32,406 nucleotides of DNA. It comes from Rhizophagus sp. LPA8_4_AMF. Its lineage: Eukaryota > Glomeromycota > Glomeromycetes > Glomerales > Glomeraceae. Below the pieces are notes generated by a model. The model saw only the letters and a list, made by a program, of their open reading frames with translations, made no database searches and was not told where the DNA came from. Below are positions 1 to 11,481 of the stretch, one piece after another. The DNA lies in assembly GCA_021464525.1 (NCBI GenBank), contig JADRCO010000493.1:1-32406 (forward strand). Direction: 5' to 3'. Each line of letters begins with the position of its first letter. Position 1 is the first letter of the stretch. The translations under genes were made by a program, and so were the position numbers.

Positions 1-132
1 AAGTTAATTGATTTGTAATTATAACATTTATAATGTTTGAATTAATATTTGGGGGGTGCTTATTTTTAGTATATATATATAATGTGGGGGTGCTTAATTT
101 CGGGGAGTGCTTAATTTCAGAATTATACGGTA
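1..132. mobile_element. Right end of a DNA transposon cut by the window edge (tentative)
   Basis: The block has three spaced copies of a GGGGTGCTTA-like motif and then runs into TTATACGG followed by TA at 131-132. A terminus rich in G-runs with TA next to it would fit the end of a TA-targeting DNA transposon whose other end lies left of the window. No partner terminus is visible, so neither family nor boundary can be proven. Positions 133-264 are plain AT-rich DNA with nothing recognisable. Confidence 0.3.
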
Positions 133-650
133 TTTTAAGTAGATTTTAATAACATTATAGGTATATGTTAAGTATAAATACTTTTCATAGGAAATTTAAT
201 TAAAATTAATAATATTGGCTAAAATTAAGCCTTTTAAAATGTAATAATCAGTGTTGGGTACTTGTAGAGCTCTAAACAAGTTGAGTCAACCCAGATTAAC
301 TTGTGAGTCAAGTCAAGTCAAGTCGAGTTTGATTCAAGAATTTTCCATTATATAATAATTGATTCAAATTACAGGTCAATTCTGATTTGAGTCAATTCTA
401 AGTTAATTTAATACTCGATTTGACTTGAGTAGACCTAGGTTAAATATCAAGATTTGCAATTACATGACTTAATATTTAAATGATTGATTATCTGATCATC
501 TTTTTTTTACTTTTTGAAATAAATGACAGTTTAGGCGAAAGTGCAGGTTCTTCAACAAGAACTTATAGCTTTGTATGATTATATTTCACATTAGTGAAAA
601 ATGATGAAAAAGCTCAGTATAATTATTGTGGGTGAGTGTATTATTATTAT

Positions 651-3600
651 TAGTGCTCTGAACGAGTTGAGTCAAACTGGGTCAAATTTTGAATTGAATT
701 GAGTCAAGTCAATTCCAAGTCCAGTAATTTTTGTACTTGTGGTATCAAGTTGAGTCATAAGTTGATTATGAATTGAGTCAAGTCTGAGTTTCCTATTAGA
801 CTCGACTGACCCAGTTTGAACTAATGATCAATACTTTTTTTTGCATTTTAACCACAAGTCTAAAATGAGTAAGAGTTCTTCATGAACTTACAGTTCAGTA
901 TGGGCACACTTTACACTTGTTGAGGATAAAGCATGTTATAACTACTGTTTGTAAGTATACTATTTTAAAATTATTATTATTAGTATAAGTTTATTAATAA
1001 ATTATTTTAAAATAACAAGAAAAGCATATAAACGGACTGGTGAAAACACTTCTAATCTTCATAAGTACTTAAAAAAAAAGTATTCCAATAAACTAGAACA
1101 AGATGTAGAGAATACTGGTAAAATAGATAAGTTTGTCATAAAAGAGCTTCCTGTAAGTTATTATTTTTTTGTATTAATATATTTAACAATAAAATTAACA
1201 AGTTTTAATAAATATATTTAACATTTTACTGCAGAAGCATTTTGAGAATTTATTTTTAAATGGGTTATTTGTGATGATCAACCCTTCGTAGTTGTAGAAT
1301 GTGATTAACTTTGAAGATTATTTCGGTTATTTAATCCTAATGCTAAAGTTCTGTCAGTAGATACAATTCACAATGATATCATGAATGCATTTAAAGAAGA
1401 AAGAAACAAAATAAAGGATACTTTACAGGTAATTTTTTTTATTGCTTTTATTTATTTAATTAATAATATATTAATAATAATGTTAATTATTAGAATACTC
1501 TGGAACGTCTTTCATTCATACTTGATGTATAGACCTCACCAAGTTGCATTCTGTTCCTTAGAATCACTATATATTGGATATCCCACGATTGAAAACTAAA
1601 AGAACTTTTACTTGATTTTATTAAATTATCTGGACTACATTCTGGTGAAAACTTATATGAATCTTTTGTTCAATGTGTTTGTGATGACATGAATATACTC
1701 ACAAAAGTATTAAAGTATTTTATTTATTATTGGTTAAGAGTTAAAATTATAATTTAATTAACATTTAATTCTTTCTTATTATATAAAATTTAGATTATAA
1801 TATGCATCACCGGTAATGCTACAAATAACAATACCTTAATAAGTGCATTAGAAAAAATTTGTCAAGTAAAAAGGTATCAATTTTACCATATACAAATAAT
1901 CACGTTAAATATATAGCATATATAATCAACCTTATTGCATAAGATGCACTGTCTAATTTAAAAGTTGGATATGTTAATAATGAGAATGAAATTTTAAATC
2001 TAAATAATGAAATAGTTGATGTCATTCCTAAACTTCGTAAACTTGTTGTCAAGATTCTTGCATCTTCACAAAGACAAGAAAAATTTGCACATCAATGTGA
2101 AGCAGCTAACTTACCAGATAAAGTATTTTGTTCTTGATATAAGGACAAGATGGAATTCGACCTATAGCATGATCAAATGGAGTTATGAATTGCGTGAAGT
2201 AATATTTACTATCATTAATAAAATTTTTATTTTATAATTGTTTATTAATTTTATTAATTGATAATCACTTTAGGCTTTAATAAATAACACTGCAATAGCG
2301 GATAAAGATTTATGCCGATGGGAGTTAGACAAAGCTGAATGAGAATTACTGGATGAAATAAAACAGTTATTAAAAGTAAGAATATTATGAATTATACAAA
2401 TATATATCTATATCTGAAAATAATTATTTTTATTGACTTATATATTATAGATATTTGATCGTATTATAAAACATATTTTTTATAGTTATTTTTCAACAAT
2501 CGAAAACTTTGTTTCCGTTTATAATTGGCTTACAGATAAAATTAAAGATTTTCAAAGTTATGATATAAAAGATGCTATAAAGACAACAGCAATGAAGGCT
2601 ATAGATAAACTTAAAAAGTACTATCAAATACAGATGTTTTAGTATATAATATTTCTACTAGTACGTTTTTTTTATTTCTATTAATTTTATTTACTTATTT
2701 TTTATTTTAACATTTATATTTTTTTTTTTAGTTCTTGATCTCTAGCTGAAACTTACCTACTATAAAGATAATAATTGGGAGGATGAATATATATCAGAGG
2801 CACAACAAAGCATTTACAATTTATATGAAGCACAGTATGCACCAATGTTAGAGGCAGTTCAAGACAATGATGTATCATCTCCTGATAATGATCTCTTTCA
2901 GCACATATACAAAAAATGCTGATTATTAAATGAAAATGAATTGGACTTGTATCTTGGATATCCGATTGTAGCTGAAGGTACCAATAGAACAAATTTATTG
3001 GAGTGGTGGAAGGAATGGTCAATAAAATATAATTTTATATTTTTATAGAAAATCTATAATTTATTAATATTAAATTTAAATTAAATATTTATAGTTGAAC
3101 AAGTTCCAATATCCTCATTTGGCAGCAATGGCCCATGATTATCTCTCAATTCCTGGTAAATACAAATATGTTCAAAAATATATTTTTGATTAAAACTTTA
3201 ATTTTACTGGTTAATGTTTTAATTAGCAACTAGTATGCCAATTGAAAGAGCTTTTTTCAGAGGTACCAATCTTGTGACACAAAAAAGATGCAGCCTTTCA
3301 CCCAAAACTATAAGGGCGCACATATGTCTAAAATTATGATGGAAAAATCAGGATAAAAACAATTAATGTAGTTTTTTTTGTGATTCATCGAAAATCGGTA
3401 TTTGCGTACATAATCAACCGTTTAAATTTTATAATCATATATTAATATAATAAATTGTAAGTAAGTTTAATGCATATAAATATAAACAATTAAATATTCG
3501 TAATAATTTTTTTTATATTAAATAAAGGCTGTATCTTACAGATACTACAAACAGAAATAAAAATACTAAAAGTTTAAAATTCATTCGCTATAAAAATTAA

Positions 3601-4326
3601 AAAACTATAATTCTATTTAATCAATCTACAATTCTACATAACATCTATGAACCAAACAATCAATTTGATTAGTCTCTTTTCTATACTTAAAATAACTATT
3701 TAGTATAATTCAGAAATTTATAAATATATATTCCTAGAGTCTGAAAAATAGCTAAAATATGTCCCATCTATGAATAACCATGAATGTTCTAATACATTAA
3801 AATTTTCTTGTTCTTCACACATATTTTCCTCAATTTTTATTTCATTAATTTCTTTACATGTACCATGTGCTTTGTTTTAAGCAACTATTGTCTTGAAATT
3901 TATCAACCTAATTTAATTCTCATTAGTATTATTGCATATATTTTGGTCAAATACTGTAGAAGTTTAAATATTACATTTTCAATATGTGTATGTACCGAGT
4001 GTTTCTATTAAATAATATAACTGAACTTTGAATTTCAACTTAAAGAGAAAAAGCTGAAGGTGTTTTGTCAGTTTCTTTTTCGAATTATTTGGAAAAAAGC
4101 TAGACGTTATTAATATAAAAATAAATTACTCGTTAAATCTGATTCAGATTCTAACTCGATTTGACTCAACTGATTCAAGTTGAGTCTGAGTCAATACATT
4201 TTCTGAGTCAATTCAAGTCAATTTGGAAATTTTTATATTATTTACTTAACTCAGATCAACTCATTTTTTCGAGTCAAATACAAGTTACTTTTTAACTCAA
4301 CTCAAATCAACTCGTTCAAAGCACTA
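651..4326 (+). mobile_element. hAT transposon E1 inserted in the first intron of E2
   Basis: The terminal inverted repeats are TAGTGCTCTGAACGAGTTGA (651-670) and its near-perfect complement ending at 4326 (19 of 20 matching). They are flanked by the same 8-bp sequence ATTATTAT at 643-650 and 4327-4334, the size typical of hAT elements, although the site is an ATT-rich run. The length is 3,676 bp. The subterminal 150-180 bp at both ends are packed with GAGTCAA or its complement, likely transposase-binding arrays. Inside are a BED zinc finger, a central region and a C-terminal dimerisation segment split by AT-rich introns. The host sequence on both sides is E2, so E1 is younger than E2. Their nucleotide divergence is considerable, so they are separate lineages and not recent sisters. 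Confidence 0.88.
865..3339 (+). pseudogene. hAT transposase of E1, intron-containing and inactivated
   Basis: The likely start is ATG 865. A BED-type finger is read as W-A-H-F then A-C-Y-N-Y-C around 901-950, followed after an intron by a basic stretch with TSNLHKYL (1055-1075). Downstream exons include a DNATNN-like segment near 1800-1850, TRWNST near 2140-2165, and a C-terminal part from 2750. This last part has the hAT dimerisation block ending PIERAFFRGTNLVTQKRC (about 3238-3295). Splice-like GTAAGT and AG boundaries separate the pieces. In-frame stops break it at several places, including codon 7 (TGA at 883-885) and within the YKKC region near 2919. Product if intact: nuclear cut-and-paste transposase of the BED/hAT class. 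Confidence 0.75.
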
Positions 4327-4704
4327 ATTATTATTATAAAATAACTTGTAATTTAGCAGTATACTGAGTATAAAATTTATTTTAATAAGAATAACGTATA
4401 AAAGAACAGATGGCAACACTACTAATCTTTACAAACATATGTAAAGGAAACATTTCAGCAAAATCAAAACAGAGGGAGAAAGTGGCAAAATAGATAAATT
4501 TGTAAAAAAAGAATTACTTGTAAGTGTTTATTTTTCTTTTTTTTTATATATTACATTTTATGCTTTTTATTACTTAATATTAATAAAGAAATTTAATATT
4601 ATATTCTAGGAATATTTTAAGATTTTATTGTCAAATAAGTTATTTGTGCTGACTAATCTTTTACAACTGTAAAAAGTAAACACCTTAAACTTTTATTTCA
4701 TATA

Positions 4705-5455
4705 CAATCAACTCTCTATATAGTCACCTCTCCTATAGTCATAATCATTTATATAGTCACCTTAGTTGAGTACTTAAGTGTTTCAAATTTTTACATATAA
4801 AATCTATCTTATATAGTCACATTTTACATATAGTCATTATCATACCAATTTCTAAAAATCCTATATTAAAAAAGTATTACATATAGTCGCATAATTAATT
4901 TGTAATGATAAAAAGTTATTTATTTTTATCGGTAAATCAGTTCGTAAAATGGATCAGACTAGTTTTAGAAATGATTTACGTATATAAATTCACAATTTTA
5001 TAATTAAATTTACAAAACATGAATTGAGAATAACTTCTGATCCAGTGATCAGATTTTGATAAATTTTATACCATTAAATTTGTCTCATGAAGACAAATCT
5101 AATGGTAGTAAGATTATCTCTCTATGTTCAATATTGATAGAGATATTACTCTAAAATCACTTAATAATTTTTAATTTTAGAAATTGATCCAGTGATTGGA
5201 TTTTGGTGAATTTTATATCGTTAGATTCGTCTTATCAAGACGAATTAAATGGTGGTAAGATCATCTCATTACGATCAATATTGGCAAAGTTATGATCAAT
5301 AAAGTATTTAAGTATAATTCTGATCAAAATTATGTTAATTTTTGGCTGGAATTATGATTTATATATACTATATAAAATTTTTTATATAGTCACATCTCTT
5401 TATAGTTACCAAATATAGACTGTCCTAAATGTGTGACTATATAGAGAGTTAACTG
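4705..5455. mobile_element. Non-autonomous pogo/Tigger-like element inserted in E2
   Basis: The left end (CAATCAACTCTCTATATAGTCAC from 4705) and the reverse complement of the right end (CAGTTAACTCTCTATATAGTCAC, ending 5455) match at 21 of 23 positions. TA flanks both ends (4703-4704 and 5456-5457). CAGT-type termini plus a TA target are characteristic of pogo/Tigger members of the Tc1/mariner superfamily. The 751-bp interior has no transposase reading frame. It holds a direct duplication of about 110 bp (about 5038-5150 and 5181-5290), each half containing a strong hairpin. E2 transposase sequence resumes immediately after the right TA. Confidence 0.82.
5070..5245. repeat. Two related hairpins in a direct duplication inside the pogo-like element
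   Basis: Hairpin 1 (5070-5106) has 15 of 16 arm positions paired around a CATGA loop. Hairpin 2 (about 5219-5251) is its diverged copy, with a shorter arm around TATCA. The pair T5081-A5095 in hairpin 1 corresponds to C5228-G5242 in hairpin 2, a change on both sides that keeps pairing. The hairpins sit in halves of a duplicated block, so copy history and structure cannot be separated from two copies alone. Confidence 0.6.
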
Positions 5456-7450
5456 TACTTAACCCTATTTCCAAAGTTCCATTAGTAGATACTTTGTATA
5501 ATGATATTATCAATAAATTTAATGAAGAAAGAAATAGAATACAGGAGATTTTACAGGTATTTCATATTTGTTATTATTATTTACTTTAATTTTATAATAT
5601 AAATAATAAATACTAATAATATTGAATTATTAGAATGCATTAGGTTGACTTTTATTTACGCTGAATGCTTGAACGTTACTAAGTTACATTCCATTTTTTG
5701 GAATAATTGTATATTGGATAAGTCACGAATGGGAATTGAAAGAAATTTTAATCCACTTTTATAAGTTATTTAAGCCCCATTTTAGGAAAAATTTATACGA
5801 ATTATTTGTAAAAAGTTGTGATAATATGAGAATCCTCACAAAGATATTATCTATATTCCAACCATTTTTTATTAATTAATTATAATTAACATCATCTTTA
5901 ACTTATTATAATATTTAATATTAAATTTAGATTATAGCATGCATTTCTGATAATACTACAAATAATGATACTTTTATAAAAACATTAGAAAAACTTGTAA
6001 AGATTAAAATATTGAATTCACCACATACAATAATCACATTTGATATTTGGCACATATCATTAATCTAGTAGCACAGAATGCATTTTCAACTTTAAAGTTA
6101 GATACATGAAAAATGAAAATAAATTATTGAATAATGAAGAAGTATCTGAAGTTATTCCTAAAGTCAGTATTCAATATATGATTAATAAATTATCTTTACA
6201 AAAATTATCTGAACAATGTATTTTATTTTTAGCTTAAAATCTTGTTTGTTAAAATTTATACATCTTTACAAAGATGAGAAAAGTTTTCACATCAGTGTGA
6301 AGCTGCTCATTTACCTAATAAAGAACTTGTGATTGATGTTAAGACATGTTGGAATTTAACATTTGAAATAATAAAATAGAGTTTAGAATTACGTAAGATA
6401 AATTTTATTACACAAAATTTACAAGAATTCATTGCAAGTTTTTAATTTTATTTTGTTTTATTAAAAGTATTGGATAATATAGCAACAGCAGACAGAAATT
6501 TACAATGATAAGAATTAATTGATGCTAAATGGAATTTACTTGAACGTATAAAAAATTATTATATGTAATAACTAATAATTTATATTATTTAAATATTTGC
6601 ACAAATTTTTTATTTTATATTAACTTTTAATTTATCATATTATAAATATTTTTGCACGCTACACTTCATATCTTTCATGGACGATATTCAACTATTGAAA
6701 TTCAATACCAATTTTCAATTGGCTTATGGATAAAATCAAAGATTTTGATAAAGAAGTAGATATTGATAAAATTGTAAAAAAAGCGGGCTGTAATGCAATG
6801 AAAAAATTAAAAAAATACTATTAATATACTAATGAAATAATATATACCATCTCTATAAGGGTTGATCACTTTGTATCAGTGGTAAATTCCTGGTACCCCT
6901 CTAATAGCCTGATTATGGTGAGGTTGCAGGTTTAATTTCTGCTGATCACAGAATATTAACGAATTTTACTGCAGATACTACTACCAATAGTGTAAAGGTA
7001 CAGGAATTAGTTGAAGTTGGACTGCATTATGGTGAATTAATATATACAGTTCAGCTACATATTTCAACAAAGGTTTATGATGTCCTCCTATAATACCACT
7101 AAGGGATTCACAATTATATCAGACTTGGAGGGGCAGTCACAGCCTGTAATGGGCTTGAGTGAGACCACATAGGACGTCCTAGTATTGCAGTATCTCTAGA
7201 ATGTATAACTAGTATAGAAGGATATCTAGATGTTTGCTTTCATTGCACTTAACTCCTGAACCGCTATACAGACAGCATTGATTTAAGTCAAGTATCAGCT
7301 ACACTAATGTTTAGGAATAGGGTATAACATGAGGGCATTTACCTAGTGTGATAATGTTTAGGGGCACCAAGTATGTAACCTTTGTTGACTATATAGTACA
7401 AAGAGGAGGTTATAATAACGTTAAATAGGGTCAAGGATAACAGTGATGGG

Positions 7451-10400
7451 TAGAGTTTGAAACCGGTTGCGTTTTTAAAAACTGAATTCAAAACGGGTGC
7501 AACCGGGTTAATCTTTTTCAAATCAGTTTTTACAAAACCGGTTGAAACCAATTTGTGCACCCGGTTTTATTTTTTTTCAAATTAAACAATTCACATAATA
7601 ATAAATGTAAAGTTAGCTGCAAATAAAGTCACGTTCCTATTTTTGGTTACGTTAATTATCAACTTTTGGAATTTTACAATGATCTACATGAACAGATCTG
7701 GATTAGGTGCAGCTAATTATTTCACATCCAAAACATTTCTCACATGAATTCATGAAAGTAATTCACATATATTCCTACATAATCTAAATAGTTCTCACAT
7801 AAATTCATGAAATAATTCGCCTAAAAAACCAAGACATGTTCATTTTTTACTATTAAAATGACAAGCTCACCATCTACATTTTCTGATTCTGAAACAATTA
7901 ATGACACCAATTCCACAATATGTGAGAGTGATACCATCATACAAATTCAGCACCAAATAGCTTCAATCCGAAAAAACCGTGGCCATACAACATTTTTTTT
8001 CGTGTAGAAGGAGATTATGCCTATTGTAAAATTTGTGAAATAAATTTTGCAAATACAAATAAAAAAGTTCATGGTTATAGTCGAAAGGGTGGAAATACAA
8101 CCAATCTTATATCACATTTAAGGGATAAACATCATATAGCCAAAGATAACTATTTAGAATATCTGGATGAATACGAAGAGGTATTTTAATTTTCATAATT
8201 AAATCATGTGACCATGTCGTACATAAAATCTTACAGGTTATATTAAATTATCCAATAGCCACATGCCGAACCCACAAATCTTAATTCTCCAACATGTTCT
8301 CCTAAACGACAAGAATTAATTACCAGAAAAGTTACTACCTTTATTATCAAAAATGTTCAACCTTTATACATTCTACAGAACCAAGCTTTTCAAGATCTTT
8401 TGCTGACATGTGAGCCAGGTTATAAGATTCCTTGTAATAATTCTATTAAAAATATACTTGATTCAGCATATTCATGAAGTAAAGAGCAACTTGAGTTATT
8501 ATTAAAAAACACAGCAGTAATAGTACACTTAACAACTGACCTTTGGACATCCAAATCTCACCATGGTTATCTTAGTGTAATTGCAACGTGGTTAAATCCA
8601 GATTTTGAATTTTAAGAAGCTTTGTTAACATGTAATCACCTTTCTTATCCCCATACCGGAGAAGTCATTTGTGATGAATTGTTTCAAATTTTAGAAGTTT
8701 GGAATCTAACTTTAACAACTTTCACAGTAGAAACTGACAACGGCATGAATATGGTAAAAGCAGTTCATTTATTAAAAGAAAACTATCTTGATCAGATTAA
8801 CCACCAGCCTTACGTTGCTCATACTTTACAGCTTTCAGTAACAGAAGGTTTAAAGCAGTGTAAAGCATTTCATCGTCAGGTAAAAAGTTTACAGACCTTT
8901 TTTCGTTTACCTAAGCAGGCTGAAAGACTTCATGCAGCACAACAGAATGTTCAAATAAATTTATTCAAAAATGAATGTGTGAATCCACTAGAAGTTTTGA
9001 CAGATGTCAAAACTAGGTGGAATTCAACATATCTTGCATGGAAACGAATTCTTGAGTTGCACAATTTCATGAGAAATGTATCTACAGATCTACTTTCAAA
9101 ATCTGATCATGCGTCTCAAAAGGAAGGAGAAAAATTGGAACGACTATGTTTAAGCCCTGATAAAAAAATGTAAATTTTGCTTATTTTTTATTTATATAAA
9201 TTTAAATTTTATTAAATTTTTATTTTTACTATAGATTTCTCCAACAAATGATTACTATTCTGGAACCTTTTGAAACTTTAACACGCAAAATTAGTGGTGC
9301 AACTTATCCAATATTAAGTCTTGTTGTTCTATATATGCATATACTTAAAAATAATTTTACACCAAATGAGAAAGAAAATGAAACCTTAGATACTTATCTT
9401 GGTTTAATTTATGGTGATAATGACGATTCTGATATGGTTAGTGATGATGAATATATTCTATCAGGTGGAACAAAACAGCACTGGCAGTATTCACATCGTC
9501 AATTTTAATACCAAAAATGTGGAAATATATGAAATTGAGGTTGAGGTCGAGGTCGTAGAAGAGGTGGAATATCCACGTCTCATTTGGTTGAATCAAATTT
9601 GGATAATATAAATACTGTAGAATACCTGCAACCAGTAAATACAGAAGGTTTATTACAAAAAGTTCAGGCAGCCATTTTCTTATCTTTGGATGAGCTTTGG
9701 CCAGTGCCATCTGACATTGTGCTTATTGCAACATTTTTGGATCCTCATTTTAAAAACTTTGATTGGTGTAATGAGACTGATAAGGATAAAGCTAAAGAAT
9801 TAGTTCAAGAATTGTATAATGACATAAAAAAGGACCTTTTACCTCGAGATAGTATTAATAGTATTATTAGCTCTTCAGATGATGATGATGATATTTTTAA
9901 AACATTAAAAGTTACAAAGGAAAGAAATATAGATGATGATGAAATATTGCTTTATTTGCAACAAAAACAAATCAAATTAAAGGATGATCCATTAAAGTAG
10001 TGGTCGGTCAATAAGATTACTTTACCAATTTTAGCTCAAATTGCAAGAAAGTACTTATCCATCCCTGCAGCATCCGTTCCCAGTGAACGTTTGTTCTCAG
10101 ATGTAGGCAATTATATTTCTGCTAGGTGAACTCGATTATCTCCAGAATTGGTAAACAAAATGTTATTTTTAAAGAGAAATAGTGATATTTTTGATATATT
10201 TCCTCCGTTAGATTAATTTAGTAACTATTGTTTTATTTTGATTTTTGTAATGATTCACATATAAATTTTGCTTAATAAACAATATAATATTTTTTATCAT
10301 TGATTAATAAATCAACACTTAAAACATTCATTGTGTTGAAAAAAAAGTTATTATACTTTTTGAAAAATATAGTATTTAAATCACTTATTAATTTTTTCAT

Positions 10401-10603
10401 AAACTTTTTTGTAAAAATGATCGTTGCTTAAATTTAAAATTAAGTATAAATTTTTGTTAATATCAACCCAGTTTAAATACCTAGTTGTACTCATTTTAAA
10501 CGCAAACCAGTTTTCATTTTATAAATCCAGGTTAAACCGAATGATCAGAAAACCGGTTGAAACTGAATTTAAAACCGGATGGTACATCCGGTTGCAAACT
10601 TTA
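7451..10603 (+). mobile_element. hAT transposon (third, least decayed) inserted in the SINE
   Basis: The ends TAGAGTTTGAAACCGGTTGC (7451-7470) and TAAAGTTTGCAACCGGATGT (reverse complement of the right end, 10603 inward) form terminal inverted repeats. They are flanked by a perfect, non-repetitive 8-bp duplication GTGATGGG (7443-7450 and 10604-10611). The length is 3,153 bp, a normal size for an autonomous hAT. Both subterminal regions repeat the motif AACCGG, a probable transposase-binding array unlike the GAGTCAA arrays of E1 and E2, so this is another family. One transposase gene occupies most of the interior. Being inserted in the SINE, which lies in E2, it is among the last arrivals in the nest. 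Confidence 0.92.
7858..10216 (+). pseudogene. BED-finger hAT transposase, nearly complete but broken
   Basis: The start ATG 7858 is followed by a Ser/Thr-rich leader. A BED finger follows: RGHTTFFF, then DYAYCKICEINF and, after a GY loop, NLISHLRDKHH (C..C...H....H) at about 7975-8135. A first intron of about 60 nt starts near 8180. The central domain reads LTTDLWTSKSHHGYLSV, then TFTVETDNGMNMVKA and VKTRWNSTY; a second intron lies at about 9172-9233. An acidic/RG-rich linker, IATFLDPHFKNFDW and the C-terminal dimerisation block [14 protein letters not shown] follow. Defects: a frame change at the T-run near 8000, stops at 8475, 8613, 9998 and 10126, and a frame change near 9480-9540. The product would be a nuclear hAT transposase of zinc-finger BED type. 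It is a recently decayed gene compared with E1/E2. Confidence 0.82.
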
Positions 10604-10819
10604 GTGATGGGCAATATTACCTTATTGGTAGCCTATCGTCACTTAATCCAAGTTATTGACCAATATATTGGGTGAACAACGGAAAAAAAATATATATATA
10701 TATACCATCTCTATCAGTAAGCTTCAAATTTTTTATTATTCTATATATTTTTATTGCTTATATGTTTTTATTAATTAATTTTTATTTTATGTTATTATTT
10801 TTAATTCTTAATTTCCAGT

Positions 10820-11400
10820 TAAAACTTGCATATCATAAGGATTATAATTGGGAAGAAAAGTATATCACAGAAATACGAGATGATATTAAGAAATTATATG
10901 ATACAATATACACATCAAGAGTAGACCAAAATGTTCAAGGTGAAGATCTTAACGCTGATAATGATCTTTTTAGTCATATATATAAAAAATGGCGTATATC
11001 AAGAAATGAAAGTAAATTAGATTTATATTTAAGAAGTCCAGTTATTCCTAGTAAAATAAATTTGTTATAATGGTGGAAGGTATGCTAATTAAACAATTTC
11101 ATAAACAAATTTTACAATTTAAATTTCTTAATTTATTTTACAATTCTAATAACAGGCAAATAAGTCTTAATATCCATACTTGGCAGTAATAGCCCATAAT
11201 TATCTTGTGATTTCTAGTAAGTGGTAATAATATATTGTTTAAAATTTAAACCTTTTATTGTTAAAATTAATTTTAAATTTATTTTAGCAACTAGTATACT
11301 AATCGAAAGAGCTTTTTCAAGTAGTACTGATCTTATAAGTCAAAAAAGATGCAGTCTTTCAACAGAAATAATTCGTGCTTGCATGTAATTGAAGTCTTGG
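10820..11400 (+). pseudogene. C-terminal part of the E2 hAT transposase
   Basis: After a splice-like TTTCCAG (10812-10818) the frame reads LKLAYHKDYNWEEKYITEI, then DNDLFSHIYKKWRIS and LDLYLRSPVIP. It lines up with E1's LKLTYYKDNNWEDEY block at 2748-3020. After further introns come YPYLAVIAHNYL (about 11171-11205) and the dimerisation segment ILIERAFSSSTDLISQKRC near 11300-11352. This is the hAT family C-terminal domain that pairs transposase subunits. It is separated from the upstream parts of the same gene (5458-6840) by the SINE/hAT insertion. Stops are present, for example after INLL at 11068 and after RACM near 11388. Confidence 0.72.
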
Positions 11401-11481
11401 TAAAAAACAGAATTGTGGAAAAATAATTTCAATTTATTTTATATAATAAATGATCTTTTATATAATTAATGTGTGTATATA

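Larger units (their letters stand above)
6857..10697 (+). mobile_element. SINE-like retroposon with tRNA-like head, interrupted by a hAT element
   Basis: A 17-bp direct repeat ATATATACCATCTCTAT flanks it (6840-6856 and 10698-10714). It starts with a tRNA-like head (6863-6948): acceptor-like TGATCA at 6863-6868 pairs with TGATCA at 6943-6948. A box A-like CAGTGGTA lies at 6877-6884, and a T-arm with GCAG/CTGC stem encloses a box B-like GGTTTAATTTC. The 3' end finishes in A8 followed by TA repeats. Excluding the hAT insertion (7451-10611) the body is about 680 bp, long for a SINE, so it could be a non-autonomous composite that borrowed a LINE tail. No protein is encoded. It sits in E2; the E2 flanks join across it and match E1's uninterrupted sequence near 2630-2665. 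Confidence 0.75.

Noticed and set aside
2753-3022. Minus-strand frame of 89 codons
   Set aside because: Antisense to the E1 transposase C-terminal exon, whose plus-strand reading matches E2.
6863-6948. Functional tRNA gene
   Set aside because: Box A and box B are degenerate and the unit is the head of a retroposon with a target duplication, so it is a tRNA relic.
9438-9710. Minus-strand frame of 90 codons
   Set aside because: It lies antisense to the hAT transposase and shows no family features; a shadow.
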